DNA of 64,000 nucleotides from Streptomyces griseus (GTDB lineage: Bacteria; Actinomycetota; Actinomycetes; Streptomycetales; Streptomycetaceae), in NCBI RefSeq assembly GCF_900460065.1, contig NZ_UAVD01000039.1:1-64000 (forward strand). Reading direction: 5' to 3'. Below the pieces are notes generated by a model. It saw only the letters and a program-made list of their open reading frames with translations, was not told where the DNA came from and ran no database searches. Below, in pieces: positions 24,655 through 34,464 of this stretch; positions within the stretch are counted from its first letter, which is position 1; each line of letters opens with the position of its first letter. A program made the translations under genes and the position numbers.

Positions 24655-26529
24655 GTGCCCGCGACTCCTTCCAACGTGCCCGAGCCGAGCCGTACCGACC
24701 CGGCGCTGATCCGCAATTTCTGCATCATCGCGCACATCGACCACGGCAAGTCGACCCTTGCCGACCGGATGCTCCAGCTGACCGGTGTGGTCGACCAGCG
24801 GCAGATGCGTGCTCAGTACCTCGACCGGATGGACATCGAGCGCGAGCGCGGCATCACCATCAAGTCCCAGGCGGTCCGGCTGCCCTGGGCGCCCACCGAG
24901 GGTGAGGACAAGGGGCTGACCCATGTCCTCAACATGATCGACACCCCGGGCCACGTGGACTTCACCTACGAGGTCTCCCGTTCGCTCGCGGCCTGCGAGG
25001 GCACGGTCCTGCTGGTCGACGCCGCGCAGGGCATCGAGGCCCAGACGCTGGCCAACCTCTATCTCGCGATGGAGAACGACCTCACCATCGTCCCGGTGCT
25101 CAACAAGATCGACCTCCCGGCCGCCCAGCCGGAGAAGTTCTCCGAGGAGCTGGCCAACCTCATCGGCTGCCAGCCCGAGGACGTGCTCAAGGTCTCCGCG
25201 AAGACCGGCGTCGGCGTGGACGCGCTGCTCGACCGGGTCGTGCGCGACGTGCCGGCCCCGGTCGGTGTCGCGGACGCCCCCGCCCGCGCGATGATCTTCG
25301 ACTCGGTCTACGACTCGTACCGGGGCGTCGTCACCTACGTCCGTGTCGTCGACGGCCAGCTCAACAAGCGCGAGCGCATCCGGATGATGTCGACCGGCGC
25401 CACCCACGAGCTGCTGGAGATCGGGGTGTCGTCCCCGGAGATGACCCCGGCCGACGGCATCGGCGTCGGCGAGGTCGGCTACATCATCACGGGTGTGAAG
25501 GACGTCCGGCAGTCCAAGGTCGGTGACACGATCACCTCCCTGCAGAACGGGGCGACCGAGGCGCTGGGCGGGTACAAGGACCCCAAGCCGATGGTGTTCT
25601 CGGGGCTGTATCCGCTGGACGGCTCGGACTACCCGGACCTGCGCGAGGCGCTGGACAAGCTCCAGCTCAACGACGCGGCCCTGGTCTACGAGCCGGAGAC
25701 CTCCGCCGCGCTCGGCTTCGGCTTCCGGGTCGGCTTCCTCGGCCTGCTCCACCTGGACGTGGTCCGGGAGCGGCTGGAGCGCGAGTTCGGGCTCGACCTG
25801 ATCGCCACCGCCCCCAACGTGGTCTACCGCGTCGAGATGGAGGACGGCACCGAGCACGTCGTCACCAACCCGAGCGAGTTCCCCGAGGGCAAGATCGACA
25901 AGGTGCACGAGCCGGTCGTCCGCGCCACGGTGCTGGCCCCCAGCGAGTTCATCGGCGCGATCATGGAGCTGTGCCAGGGCCGGCGCGGCACCCTGCTCGG
26001 CATGGACTACCTCTCCGAGGACCGGGTCGAGATCCGCTACACCCTGCCGCTCGCGGAGATCGTCTTCGACTTCTTCGACCAGCTGAAGTCCAAGACCCGG
26101 GGGTACGCCTCCCTCGACTACGAGCCCACCGGCGAGCAGACGGCCAACCTCGTCAAGGTCGACATCCTGCTCCACGGCGACAAGGTGGACGCGTTCTCCG
26201 CGGTCACGCACAAGGACAAGGCGTACGCGTACGGCGTGCGGCTCGTCGCCAAGCTCCAGAAGCTCATCCCCCGGCAGAACTTCGAGGTGCCGATCCAGGC
26301 GGCCATCGGCGCCCGGGTCATCGCCCGCGAGACCGTCCGCGCGATCCGCAAGGACGTCCTCGCCAAGTGCTACGGCGGTGACATCTCCCGTAAGCGGAAG
26401 CTGCTGGAGAAGCAGAAGGAAGGCAAGAAGCGGATGAAGATGGTCGGCAACGTGGAGGTTCCGCAGGACGCCTTCATCTCCGTCCTGTCGACCGACGAGT
26501 CCGCGGGTGAGGGCAAGGGCAAGAAGTAG
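24655..26529 (+). CDS. lepA: Elongation factor 4 (LepA), ribosomal back-translocase GTPase
   Basis: Translation GTPase acting on stalled or assembling ribosomes. G-domain motifs are intact: AHIDHGKSTLADRML (P loop), GITIKSQ, DTPGHVDFTYEV, and NKIDLPAA. EF4-specific sequence follows (GFRVGFLGLLHLDVVRERLERE split; C-terminal KCYGGDISRKRKLLEKQKEGKKRMK split), including the lysine-rich LepA C-terminal domain. The 624-residue length fits. GTG 24655 has AGGA 8 nt upstream. A strong terminator follows. Confidence 0.96.
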   Translation: MPATPSNVPEPSRTDPALIRNFCIIAHIDHGKSTLADRMLQLTGVVDQRQMRAQYLDRMDIERERGITIKSQAVRLPWAPTEGEDKGLTHVLNMIDTPGHVDFTYEVSRSLAACEGTVLLVDAAQGIEAQTLANLYLAMENDLTIVPVLNKIDLPAAQPEKFSEELANLIGCQPEDVLKVSAKTGVGVDALLDRVVRDVPAPVGVADAPARAMIFDSVYDSYRGVVTYVRVVDGQLNKRERIRMMSTGATHELLEIGVSSPEMTPADGIGVGEVGYIITGVKDVRQSKVGDTITSLQNGATEALGGYKDPKPMVFSGLYPLDGSDYPDLREALDKLQLNDAALVYEPETSAALGFGFRVGFLGLLHLDVVRERLEREFGLDLIATAPNVVYRVEMEDGTEHVVTNPSEFPEGKIDKVHEPVVRATVLAPSEFIGAIMELCQGRRGTLLGMDYLSEDRVEIRYTLPLAEIVFDFFDQLKSKTRGYASLDYEPTGEQTANLVKVDILLHGDKVDAFSAVTHKDKAYAYGVRLVAKLQKLIPRQNFEVPIQAAIGARVIARETVRAIRKDVLAKCYGGDISRKRKLLEKQKEGKKRMKMVGNVEVPQDAFISVLSTDESAGEGKGKK

Positions 26530-26540
26530 TCCGCTCTCCG

Positions 26541-26580
26541 AGGGCCCCCATGCCGCAGTACCGGCGTGGGGGCCCTTTCG
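26541..26580 (+). terminator. Terminator after lepA
   Basis: AGGGCCCCCA (26541-26550) pairs with TGGGGGCCCT (26567-26576), with GCC/GGC continuing inside, followed by TTCG. Confidence 0.85.
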
Positions 26581-26606
26581 TTATGAAAGCCGGGGTCCGT
26601 TGCCTC

Positions 26607-26635
26607 TTACGTGGCGGACACGCGCGCTCTAGTCT
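26607..26635 (+). promoter_or_regulatory. Promoter of the acyl-CoA synthetase gene
   Basis: TTACGT (26607-26612), an exact 17-bp spacer and TAGTCT (26630-26635). It predicts a leader of about 108 nt to the GTG at 26750. Confidence 0.6.
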
Positions 26636-26749
26636 GATCACGACTCGATGGTTACTGGTCAGTTAAACAAGCCGAACAAGCAGGTTGCACAGCAGGACGC
26701 GAGCATCAAAGAAGCCGGTCGTAGCAATGCCGCAGGCCCGGAGGACGTC

Positions 26750-28639
<1,890 letters not shown>

Positions 28640-28642
28640 GCC

Positions 28643-28669
28643 GACCGGCGCGACCGGCGCGACCGGCGC
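28643..28669. repeat. Three tandem copies of a 9-bp word
   Basis: GACCGGCGC is repeated three times without interruption, 4 nt after the acyl-CoA synthetase stop. Likely slippage product; no function seen. Confidence 0.7.
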
Positions 28670-28695
28670 GCCGCGCGGGTCTTTCGCGATGACCC

Positions 28696-28765
28696 GTCCC
28701 GTCCGGGGGCTCGGCCCCGGACGGGACCGGCGGGGCGGCCGGACACCCAGGTGTCCGGCCGCCCC
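28696..28765. terminator. Two tandem perfect hairpins between convergent genes
   Basis: GTCCCGTCCGGGG (28696-28708) pairs with 28715-28727, 13 bp. GGGGCGGCCGGACACC (28732-28747) pairs with 28750-28765, 16 bp. They lie between the acyl-CoA synthetase and MFS genes and can serve both strands. Confidence 0.85.
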
Positions 28766-28829
28766 GTTCGCCTGTTCGCGGCGGTCCGGGGTCCACCGCG
28801 CCCGCCCCCGTCCGCGGCGGTGGGGGAGT

Positions 28830-30026
28830 TCAGTCGCGCCGGCCCCGCAGGACCTGGGCGAGGACCACCACCAGCAGCCCGGCGCAGGGGATCACCAGCA
28901 GACCGGTGCGCAGGCCGGCCGCGTCGGCGACCTGGCCGACGATCGGCGGCGACAGCAGGAAGCCCAGGCGCATGAGCCAGGAGACGATGGTCAGACCCGA
29001 TCCGGGTTTGAGGCCGGGCAGGGAGTCGGCCTCGTGCATCGCCGCGGGCACCAGCGTCGCCACCCCGAAACCGGCCAGGGCGAAGCCCAGGATGGTTCCG
29101 GGCAGCGTCGGCACCGCCAGGGCGAGTCCCATGCCGACCGCGGTGATCAGGCCGCCCGTCCGGGCCACGGCACGCTGGCCGAAGCGGTCGACGAGCCGGT
29201 CCCCGATGATGCGCCCGATGAACTGGGCGCCCACCAGGGCGATGAACCCCCAGGCGGCGAGCGCCGCGGAGGTGTGCAGGGAGTCGGTCAGGTAGAGGGC
29301 GGCCCAGGAGTTCCCGGCGTCCTCGACGAGCGTGCCGGCCGTGGCGATCAGGACGAGTGCCGCCAGGACGAACCCGACGCGCGAGGCCCCGGCGGCTCGC
29401 CCGGCACTCCGCTGCTCCGGCCCGGTCTCCTCCGGTTCGTTGTCCGGGCCGGGCAGGCAGAAGCGCCACGCGGTAGCGGCGGCGAGCACGAGGACGATCG
29501 CCGAGACCGTGAGGTGGACGCCGAGCGACAGGCCCAGCGACATCGCCCCGGCGGCCATCAGCCCTCCGGTGACGGCGCCGATGGACCAGATCGCGTGGAA
29601 CGAGTTCAGGATGGAGCGGCCGTAGAGCCGCTGCACCCGTAGGCCGTGCGCGTTCTGCGCGACATCCGTCAGCGCGTCCATGGCTCCGGCCAGGAACAGC
29701 GCGCCCGCGAACAGCACGGGCGACGGGGCGAGGCCGGCGGCCAGGATCCCCATCGCCGTCAGCAGGGTGCCGGCGACCGCGACCTGGGCCGAGCCCGCGC
29801 GGCGGATCAGCACACCCGCCGCGAGGCCGGCCGCGATGGCCCCCGCCGGGAACGCGGCGACCGCGAGCCCGTAGGCGCCGTTGCCGATCGCCAGATCCTC
29901 CTTGATCTGCGGATACCGCGGCAGCAGGTTGGCGAACAGGGCCCCGTTGGTGAAGAACAGCACGGCCACGGCGGTCCGCGCGTTCCGCTCGGCGCGGAGA
30001 GGACGTGCCTCGATGTCGACGGTCAT
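28830..30026 (-). CDS. Major facilitator superfamily transporter
   Basis: A 398-residue protein with about 12 hydrophobic spans (for example FLAGAMDALTDVAQNAHGL loop, GGLMAAGAMSLGLSLGVHL, ALVLIATAGTLVEDAGNSW split). It resembles sugar/fucose permease-like or drug-exporter MFS proteins, including the DxxQN-type region in span 4. Substrate unknown. The start at 30026 has no ribosome-binding site; TAGGGT lies 7 nt upstream and suggests a leaderless mRNA. A dyad operator overlaps the -35 region, so it is probably under a local repressor not present next to it. Confidence 0.88.
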   Translation of the reverse strand: MTVDIEARPLRAERNARTAVAVLFFTNGALFANLLPRYPQIKEDLAIGNGAYGLAVAAFPAGAIAAGLAAGVLIRRAGSAQVAVAGTLLTAMGILAAGLAPSPVLFAGALFLAGAMDALTDVAQNAHGLRVQRLYGRSILNSFHAIWSIGAVTGGLMAAGAMSLGLSLGVHLTVSAIVLVLAAATAWRFCLPGPDNEPEETGPEQRSAGRAAGASRVGFVLAALVLIATAGTLVEDAGNSWAALYLTDSLHTSAALAAWGFIALVGAQFIGRIIGDRLVDRFGQRAVARTGGLITAVGMGLALAVPTLPGTILGFALAGFGVATLVPAAMHEADSLPGLKPGSGLTIVSWLMRLGFLLSPPIVGQVADAAGLRTGLLVIPCAGLLVVVLAQVLRGRRD

Positions 30027-30033
30027 GCGGAGG

Positions 30034-30065
30034 ACCCTAACCCCCGAGCGTACGAACGTACACTC
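30034..30065 (-). promoter_or_regulatory. MFS promoter with dyad operator over the -35 box
   Basis: On the minus strand TGTACG (-35, 30062-30057), 17 bp, and TAGGGT (-10, 30039-30034). The sequence GAGCGTACG-AA-CGTACACTC (30046-30065, plus strand) is a near-perfect inverted repeat with one mismatched pair, covering the -35 box. It looks like a TetR- or MarR-type operator. Confidence 0.55.
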
Positions 30066-30145
30066 TCTGGCGGATAAATCCCGACCGAGTGGTAAGTATT
30101 TCATCCCGCGGGTGGCGGCCACCGCCCCGCGCCGCCCGGAGTTCG

Positions 30146-30164
30146 TTCGGTTAGGCTGGCCTTC
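30146..30164. promoter_or_regulatory. Weak iron-box-like sequence upstream of the DedA-type gene
   Basis: TTCGGTTAGGCTGGCCTTC matches 14 of 19 positions of the DmdR/IdeR box TTAGGTTAGGCTAACCTAA as I remember it. The right half is poor, so binding is uncertain. Confidence 0.25.
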
Positions 30165-30261
30165 CTTGGTGGGGGTCCGAGGTGTGCGGAGCCGGTTCGG
30201 GAGCCGCAGGTGAAGACCCGGCGGACCGGACGGACGCGGGCAGGGCGCAAGGTGGGGCACT

Positions 30262-30744
30262 GTGGATAGGATCGCGCTCGCGGCCGGGGCCCTGTACGTC
30301 ATCGTCCTGCTCCGCGCCGGAGGGACCTTCGCCGTCGGATGGCTCGCGGGCGCCGGCGCCCGGCGCGGCAGGTTCGCGGGGCTCACCTCGTCGGAGAGGT
30401 TCCGGCGTGCCGAGCGCGCCATCCAGCGGTGGGGTGCGCCGGTGGTGGCCGTCTCCTTCCTGACGGTCGGGTTCCAGACCGCCGTCAACTTCCTCGCGGG
30501 CAGCATGCGCATGCCGTTGCCGCGCTACCTCCCGGCGCTGTTCGTGGGCGGGGCGGCCTGGGCGCTGATCTACGCGACCGCGGGGATCGGCGTGCTGGAG
30601 GTGCTGGGAAGGCTTTTCGCCGAGCGCACGGTCTTCGGGGTGTCCGCCGTGGTGGCGCTCCTGCTCCTGGTGTGCGGGGTGGTGGTCCACCGCAGGAGAA
30701 GGGCGGCCCGGCCCTCCGGCGACACCACTGCCGACGCGTCGTGA
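30262..30744 (+). CDS. DedA/VTT-family membrane protein (160 aa)
   Basis: DedA-family proteins flip or transport lipids across the membrane. The protein has four or five hydrophobic segments. The core FLTVGFQTAVNFLAGSMRMP, then LPRYLPALFVGGAAWALIYA resembles the VTT re-entrant region (F-x-G-R-like turn replaced by F-L-T-V-G-F-Q). It is shorter than most DedA proteins (about 200 residues), so it may be a reduced form. GTG 30262 has AAGGTGGGG upstream. The tail is basic (HRRRRAARP). Confidence 0.7.
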   Translation: MDRIALAAGALYVIVLLRAGGTFAVGWLAGAGARRGRFAGLTSSERFRRAERAIQRWGAPVVAVSFLTVGFQTAVNFLAGSMRMPLPRYLPALFVGGAAWALIYATAGIGVLEVLGRLFAERTVFGVSAVVALLLLVCGVVVHRRRRAARPSGDTTADAS

Positions 30745-30920
30745 ACCGGCCGGACGGGGTCCTCCGCACCTTCGGTGCGGCTCGGGCCCTCGCGGTGGTG
30801 CGTTTTCCGAAGCGTTGCGTTCGAATCTGCTCGATTTTCTGCCCACTTCGGTAACTCGGTGCTTATGGCTGCGGCCCGTCTGTCACTCTGTCGGTGTCGT
30901 CGGACCGTAGGAGCCGCACC

Positions 30921-32978
30921 GTGGCGCCCATTCCCTTGCAGCGGGACACCGTGCAGCGTCCCGGCACCACCTGTGCCGGGCACGTGCACGGCCCGCGCCT
31001 GGCCAGCCGCACCAGCCTGCCCGGCATACCGCTCGCCCCGTCCGCCGCCCGCCGGTTCGTGCGGGCGGCGCTCGCGGAGTGGACCGGGATCGGGGTGCCC
31101 GCGGCGGTGGGCTTCAGCGACCGGCTCGCCGACGACGCCGTGACCGTCACCAACGAGCTGGTCACCAACGCCGTGGTGCACGCCGGGACCACCGTCGACC
31201 TGGTGCTCGGGCTGGAGGAGGAGGGCGGCGACGAGCCGTCCGCCGCCCTCGTCCTGGAGGTCACCGACCACCACCCCGCCCGCCCGGTGAGCGGCGACGA
31301 GCCCGGGGCGGACCCCGGACCGGCCGGAGCACACCCGGGTGAGCTGCCCGACCCCGCCGAGTACGGCCGGGGCCTCCAGCTCGTCGCCACCCTCGCCGAC
31401 TCCTGGGGCATCACCTACCGCACCGGCCTCAAGACGGTCTGGGCCCGTCTCCCCGTCGACGACTGGAGCGCCCCACCCGCCCCGCCCGACGGCGAGGCCC
31501 TCAGACGCGGTCTGCGCGCCGCCGAAATCCTCGCCCCCGCGGCCAGGCGCACCGAGCGCGACGACGCGGTCTGGGACAGCCGGGGCGCCCCGGCCTTCCT
31601 CGCCGAGGCCTCCGACCTGCTCGCCGGGCAGCTCGACGAGGACCTGGTGGCCGCCATAGCGGGCCAGCTCCTGGTGCCCCGGCTGGCGGACTGGTGCGCG
31701 ATCTGGCTGGAGGCCGAGGGCGGGGGACCGGCCGCCGAACCCCGGCTCGCCCGGGTCTGGCACAGCGACGAGACCGGCACCGAGCCCCTGCGCGCCGCCC
31801 TGGAGCGGGAGCCCCTCCGGCTGCCGGCCGGTGTCGGCTCCGGTCCCGTCTCCGTCCCCGTGCCCTGGCCCGCCCACCCGGTCGAGGAGGACCACGGGGA
31901 GTACGAGGCGGACCGCGAGGAGAACGGGGCGGACCGTGAGGAGGGCCGCTCGCAGGGCGCGGAGGGGTGCGGAGTCCGGGAGGCCGCCCCCGTCCGGGCC
32001 CCGCACCCCGGCGGCCGGGACGGGGCCGCGCTCGCCTTCCGCATCACCGCGGGCGGCCGGGCGCTCGGCACCGTCCTCGTCGGCCGCGAGGGCGTCGCCC
32101 AGGTGCCGGAGGCCGTCGCCTCGCTGATCGAGGACTTCGTCCGCCGCCTCGGCCTCGCCGTCGGCGCGGCCCGCGCCTACACCCGGCAGGCCACCATCAG
32201 CCGGATCCTCCAGCGCGGTCTGCTCCCCAGCAAGGTCGCCGACATCCCCGGCGTCACCAGCTCCCTCGTCTACGAACCCAGCGACGACGGGGTGGTCGGC
32301 GGTGACTTCTACGACATCTTCCCGTGCCCGGGGGACCGCTGGTGCTTCGTGCTCGGCGACGTCCAGGGCAGCGGGCCCGAGGCGGCCGTCGTCACCGGCC
32401 TCGCCCGCCCCTGGCTGCGGCTGCTCTCCCGGGAGGGCTTCGGCGTCGGGGAGGTCCTGGACCGGCTGAACCGGCTGCTCCTCGACGACGCCATGGAGGC
32501 CGCGGAGGCCGCCGCCCTGATGGTCGCCGCGGCCGGGGGCCGGCAACTCCACGACGGCACCCAGTCGCGGTTCCTCTCCCTGCTGTACGGGGAGGTCGTG
32601 CCGCTCCCCGGCGGCGGGGTCCGCTGCACGGTGGCCAGCGCCGGGCACCCCCTGCCGCTGCTGCTGCGCCCCGACGGCTCCGTACGCCCGGCCGCCGAGC
32701 CCCAGGTGCTGCTCGGGGTCGTCGAGGACGTGGCGTACGAGAGCCAGGACTTCGACCTCGCGCCCGGGGACACCCTGCTCTGCGTCACGGACGGGGTGAC
32801 CGAGCGGCGGTCGGGCCCGCTGATGTTCGACGACGGGGACGGGCTGGCCCGGGTGCTGGCCGGGTGCGCCGGGCTGCCCGCCGACGCGACGGCCGAGCGC
32901 ATCCGGCGGGCCGTCCACGAGTTCGCCGAGCGGCCTCCGGACGACGATGTGGCCCTGCTGGTGCTGCACGCGGACTGA
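30921..32978 (+). CDS. PP2C (SpoIIE-type) serine phosphatase with N-terminal histidine-kinase-like ATPase domain
   Basis: Partner-switching regulator. Domains in order: an RsbW-like ATPase (DDAVTVTNELVTNAVVHAG N box near residue 80; YGRGLQLVATLADSWG G box near residue 155), a GAF-like sensor region (about 220-410) interrupted by an acidic Glu/Asp/Arg insert (EEDHGEYEADREENGADREE), and a C-terminal SpoIIE phosphatase (VYEPSDDGVVGGDFYDIF; LGDVQGSGPEAAVVTGL; VTDGVTERRSG). Such proteins dephosphorylate anti-sigma-factor antagonists. I chose GTG 30921, which has TAGGAG at a 7-nt spacing, over GTG 30894. No sigma or antagonist gene is adjacent, so its partners are elsewhere. Confidence 0.9.
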   Translation: MAPIPLQRDTVQRPGTTCAGHVHGPRLASRTSLPGIPLAPSAARRFVRAALAEWTGIGVPAAVGFSDRLADDAVTVTNELVTNAVVHAGTTVDLVLGLEEEGGDEPSAALVLEVTDHHPARPVSGDEPGADPGPAGAHPGELPDPAEYGRGLQLVATLADSWGITYRTGLKTVWARLPVDDWSAPPAPPDGEALRRGLRAAEILAPAARRTERDDAVWDSRGAPAFLAEASDLLAGQLDEDLVAAIAGQLLVPRLADWCAIWLEAEGGGPAAEPRLARVWHSDETGTEPLRAALEREPLRLPAGVGSGPVSVPVPWPAHPVEEDHGEYEADREENGADREEGRSQGAEGCGVREAAPVRAPHPGGRDGAALAFRITAGGRALGTVLVGREGVAQVPEAVASLIEDFVRRLGLAVGAARAYTRQATISRILQRGLLPSKVADIPGVTSSLVYEPSDDGVVGGDFYDIFPCPGDRWCFVLGDVQGSGPEAAVVTGLARPWLRLLSREGFGVGEVLDRLNRLLLDDAMEAAEAAALMVAAAGGRQLHDGTQSRFLSLLYGEVVPLPGGGVRCTVASAGHPLPLLLRPDGSVRPAAEPQVLLGVVEDVAYESQDFDLAPGDTLLCVTDGVTERRSGPLMFDDGDGLARVLAGCAGLPADATAERIRRAVHEFAERPPDDDVALLVLHAD

Positions 32979-33128
32979 ACGGCCCGGCGGGCGCGAAGCC
33001 ACGCTCCCGGGCCGGTGAGCCACGGCGGGGCCAAAGCCGCCCGGGCCCGGCCCGCCCGGCCCGGGGGCCCGCCCGGCCGAGCCACCTGCCGCCCCGGCCC
33101 CCGGCCCCCGCGAAACCCACACCCCCCG

Positions 33129-33140
33129 CCCCCCCCCCCC
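33129..33140. repeat. C12 homopolymer tract upstream of hemW
   Basis: Twelve consecutive C follow CCCCCCG, about 70 nt before the hemW start. It is the longest single-base run I noticed in the window. It may be length-variable or a sequencing risk. Confidence 0.85.
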
Positions 33141-33210
33141 GGGAGCCTCCCAGCGCAAGGAGAAAGGCGCCCGGTCCGGGGAACTCCCGCGGCGAGCGAC
33201 AATGGTCGGT

Positions 33211-34443
33211 ATGCCTTCCGTACTGCCCGATGGTGAGCCCGTGCCCGACGACGGGGCGCTGCCCCGTCACGCCCTGGAAGGCGCAGCCGACCGCCCGCTC
33301 GGCTTCTACCTGCACGTTCCGTACTGCGCCACCCGCTGCGGCTACTGCGACTTCAACACCTACACCGCCACCGAGCTGCGCGGCTCCGGCGGGGCGCTGG
33401 CCTCCCGCGACAACTACGCCGCCCACCTGATCGAGGAGGTCCGCCAGGCCCGCAAGGTCCTCGGCGACGACCCGCGCCCCGTGCGCACGGTCTTCGTCGG
33501 CGGCGGCACGCCCACCCTGCTGCCCGCCGCCGACCTCGTGCGGATGCTGGCGGCGATCCGGGAGGAGTTCGGGCTCGCGGACGACGCGGAGATCACCACC
33601 GAGGCCAATCCGGAGTCCGTCGACCCGGCCTACCTCACCGCCCTGCGCGAGGGCGGCTTCAACCGGGTCTCCTTCGGGATGCAGAGCGCCAGGCAGCACG
33701 TCCTGAAGATCCTCGACCGCACGCACACCCCCGGCCGCCCCGAGGCCTGTGTCGCCGAGGCCCGCGCGGCGGGCTTCGACCACGTCAACCTCGACCTGAT
33801 CTACGGCACCCCCGGCGAGTCCGACGACGACTGGCGGGCCACCCTGGACGCCGCGATCGGCGCGGGCCCCGACCACGTCTCCGCGTACGCCCTGATCGTC
33901 GAGGAGGGCACCCAGCTCGCCCGCCGCATCCGGCGCGGCGAGATCCCGATGACCGACGACGACGCCCACGCCGACCGCTACCTCATCGCGGACGAGGCCT
34001 TCGCCGCCGCCGGGTTCCACTGGTACGAGGTCTCCAACTGGGCCACCACCGAGGCCGGCCGCTGCCTCCACAACGAGCTGTACTGGCGCGGCGCGGACTG
34101 GTGGGGCGCGGGCCCCGGCGCCCACAGCCACGTCGGCGGCGTGCGCTGGTGGAACGTGAAGCACCCCGGCGCGTACGCCCAGGCGCTCGCCGAGGGCCGC
34201 TCGCCCGGCGCGGGCCGCGAGATCCTCGCCGAGGAGGACCGCCGGGTCGAGCGCATCCTGCTGGAGCTGCGGCTGCGCGAGGGCTGCCCGCTGGATCTCC
34301 TGAAACCCGACGGCCTCGCCGCCTCCCGCCGCGCCCTGGCCGACGGGCTGCTGGCGCCGGAACCGTACGACAGGGGCCGCGCGGTCCTCACGCTGCGCGG
34401 GCGGCTCCTCGCCGACGCCGTCGTGCGCGACCTGGTCGACTGA
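33211..34443 (+). CDS. hemW: HemW-type radical SAM protein (heme chaperone; coproporphyrinogen III oxidase-like)
   Basis: The radical SAM cluster motif is YCATRCGYCDF, the CxxxCxxC followed by D-F as in HemW. Other landmarks: VRTVFVGGGTPTLLPA, TEANPESVDPAYL, NRVSFGMQSARQHVLK, DLIYGTPGESDDDW. HemN oxidases have an extra N-terminal segment that is absent here, so heme insertion or trafficking is more likely than porphyrin oxidation. The 410-residue length fits. I used ATG 33211: GACAAT lies 7 nt before it and overlaps the alternative ATG at 33202. It precedes hrcA by about 5 kb; the usual hemW-hrcA order is interrupted here by three minus-strand genes. Confidence 0.9.
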   Translation: MPSVLPDGEPVPDDGALPRHALEGAADRPLGFYLHVPYCATRCGYCDFNTYTATELRGSGGALASRDNYAAHLIEEVRQARKVLGDDPRPVRTVFVGGGTPTLLPAADLVRMLAAIREEFGLADDAEITTEANPESVDPAYLTALREGGFNRVSFGMQSARQHVLKILDRTHTPGRPEACVAEARAAGFDHVNLDLIYGTPGESDDDWRATLDAAIGAGPDHVSAYALIVEEGTQLARRIRRGEIPMTDDDAHADRYLIADEAFAAAGFHWYEVSNWATTEAGRCLHNELYWRGADWWGAGPGAHSHVGGVRWWNVKHPGAYAQALAEGRSPGAGREILAEEDRRVERILLELRLREGCPLDLLKPDGLAASRRALADGLLAPEPYDRGRAVLTLRGRLLADAVVRDLVD

Positions 34444-34464
34444 GTCCCGGGGACGCCGCCCCGC

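Noticed and set aside
26648..26749. Extended start of the acyl-CoA synthetase at ATG 26648
   Set aside because: Third-position GC is low and a TTA codon is present; GGAGGA and GTG 26750 fit better. A leaderless minor product cannot be excluded.
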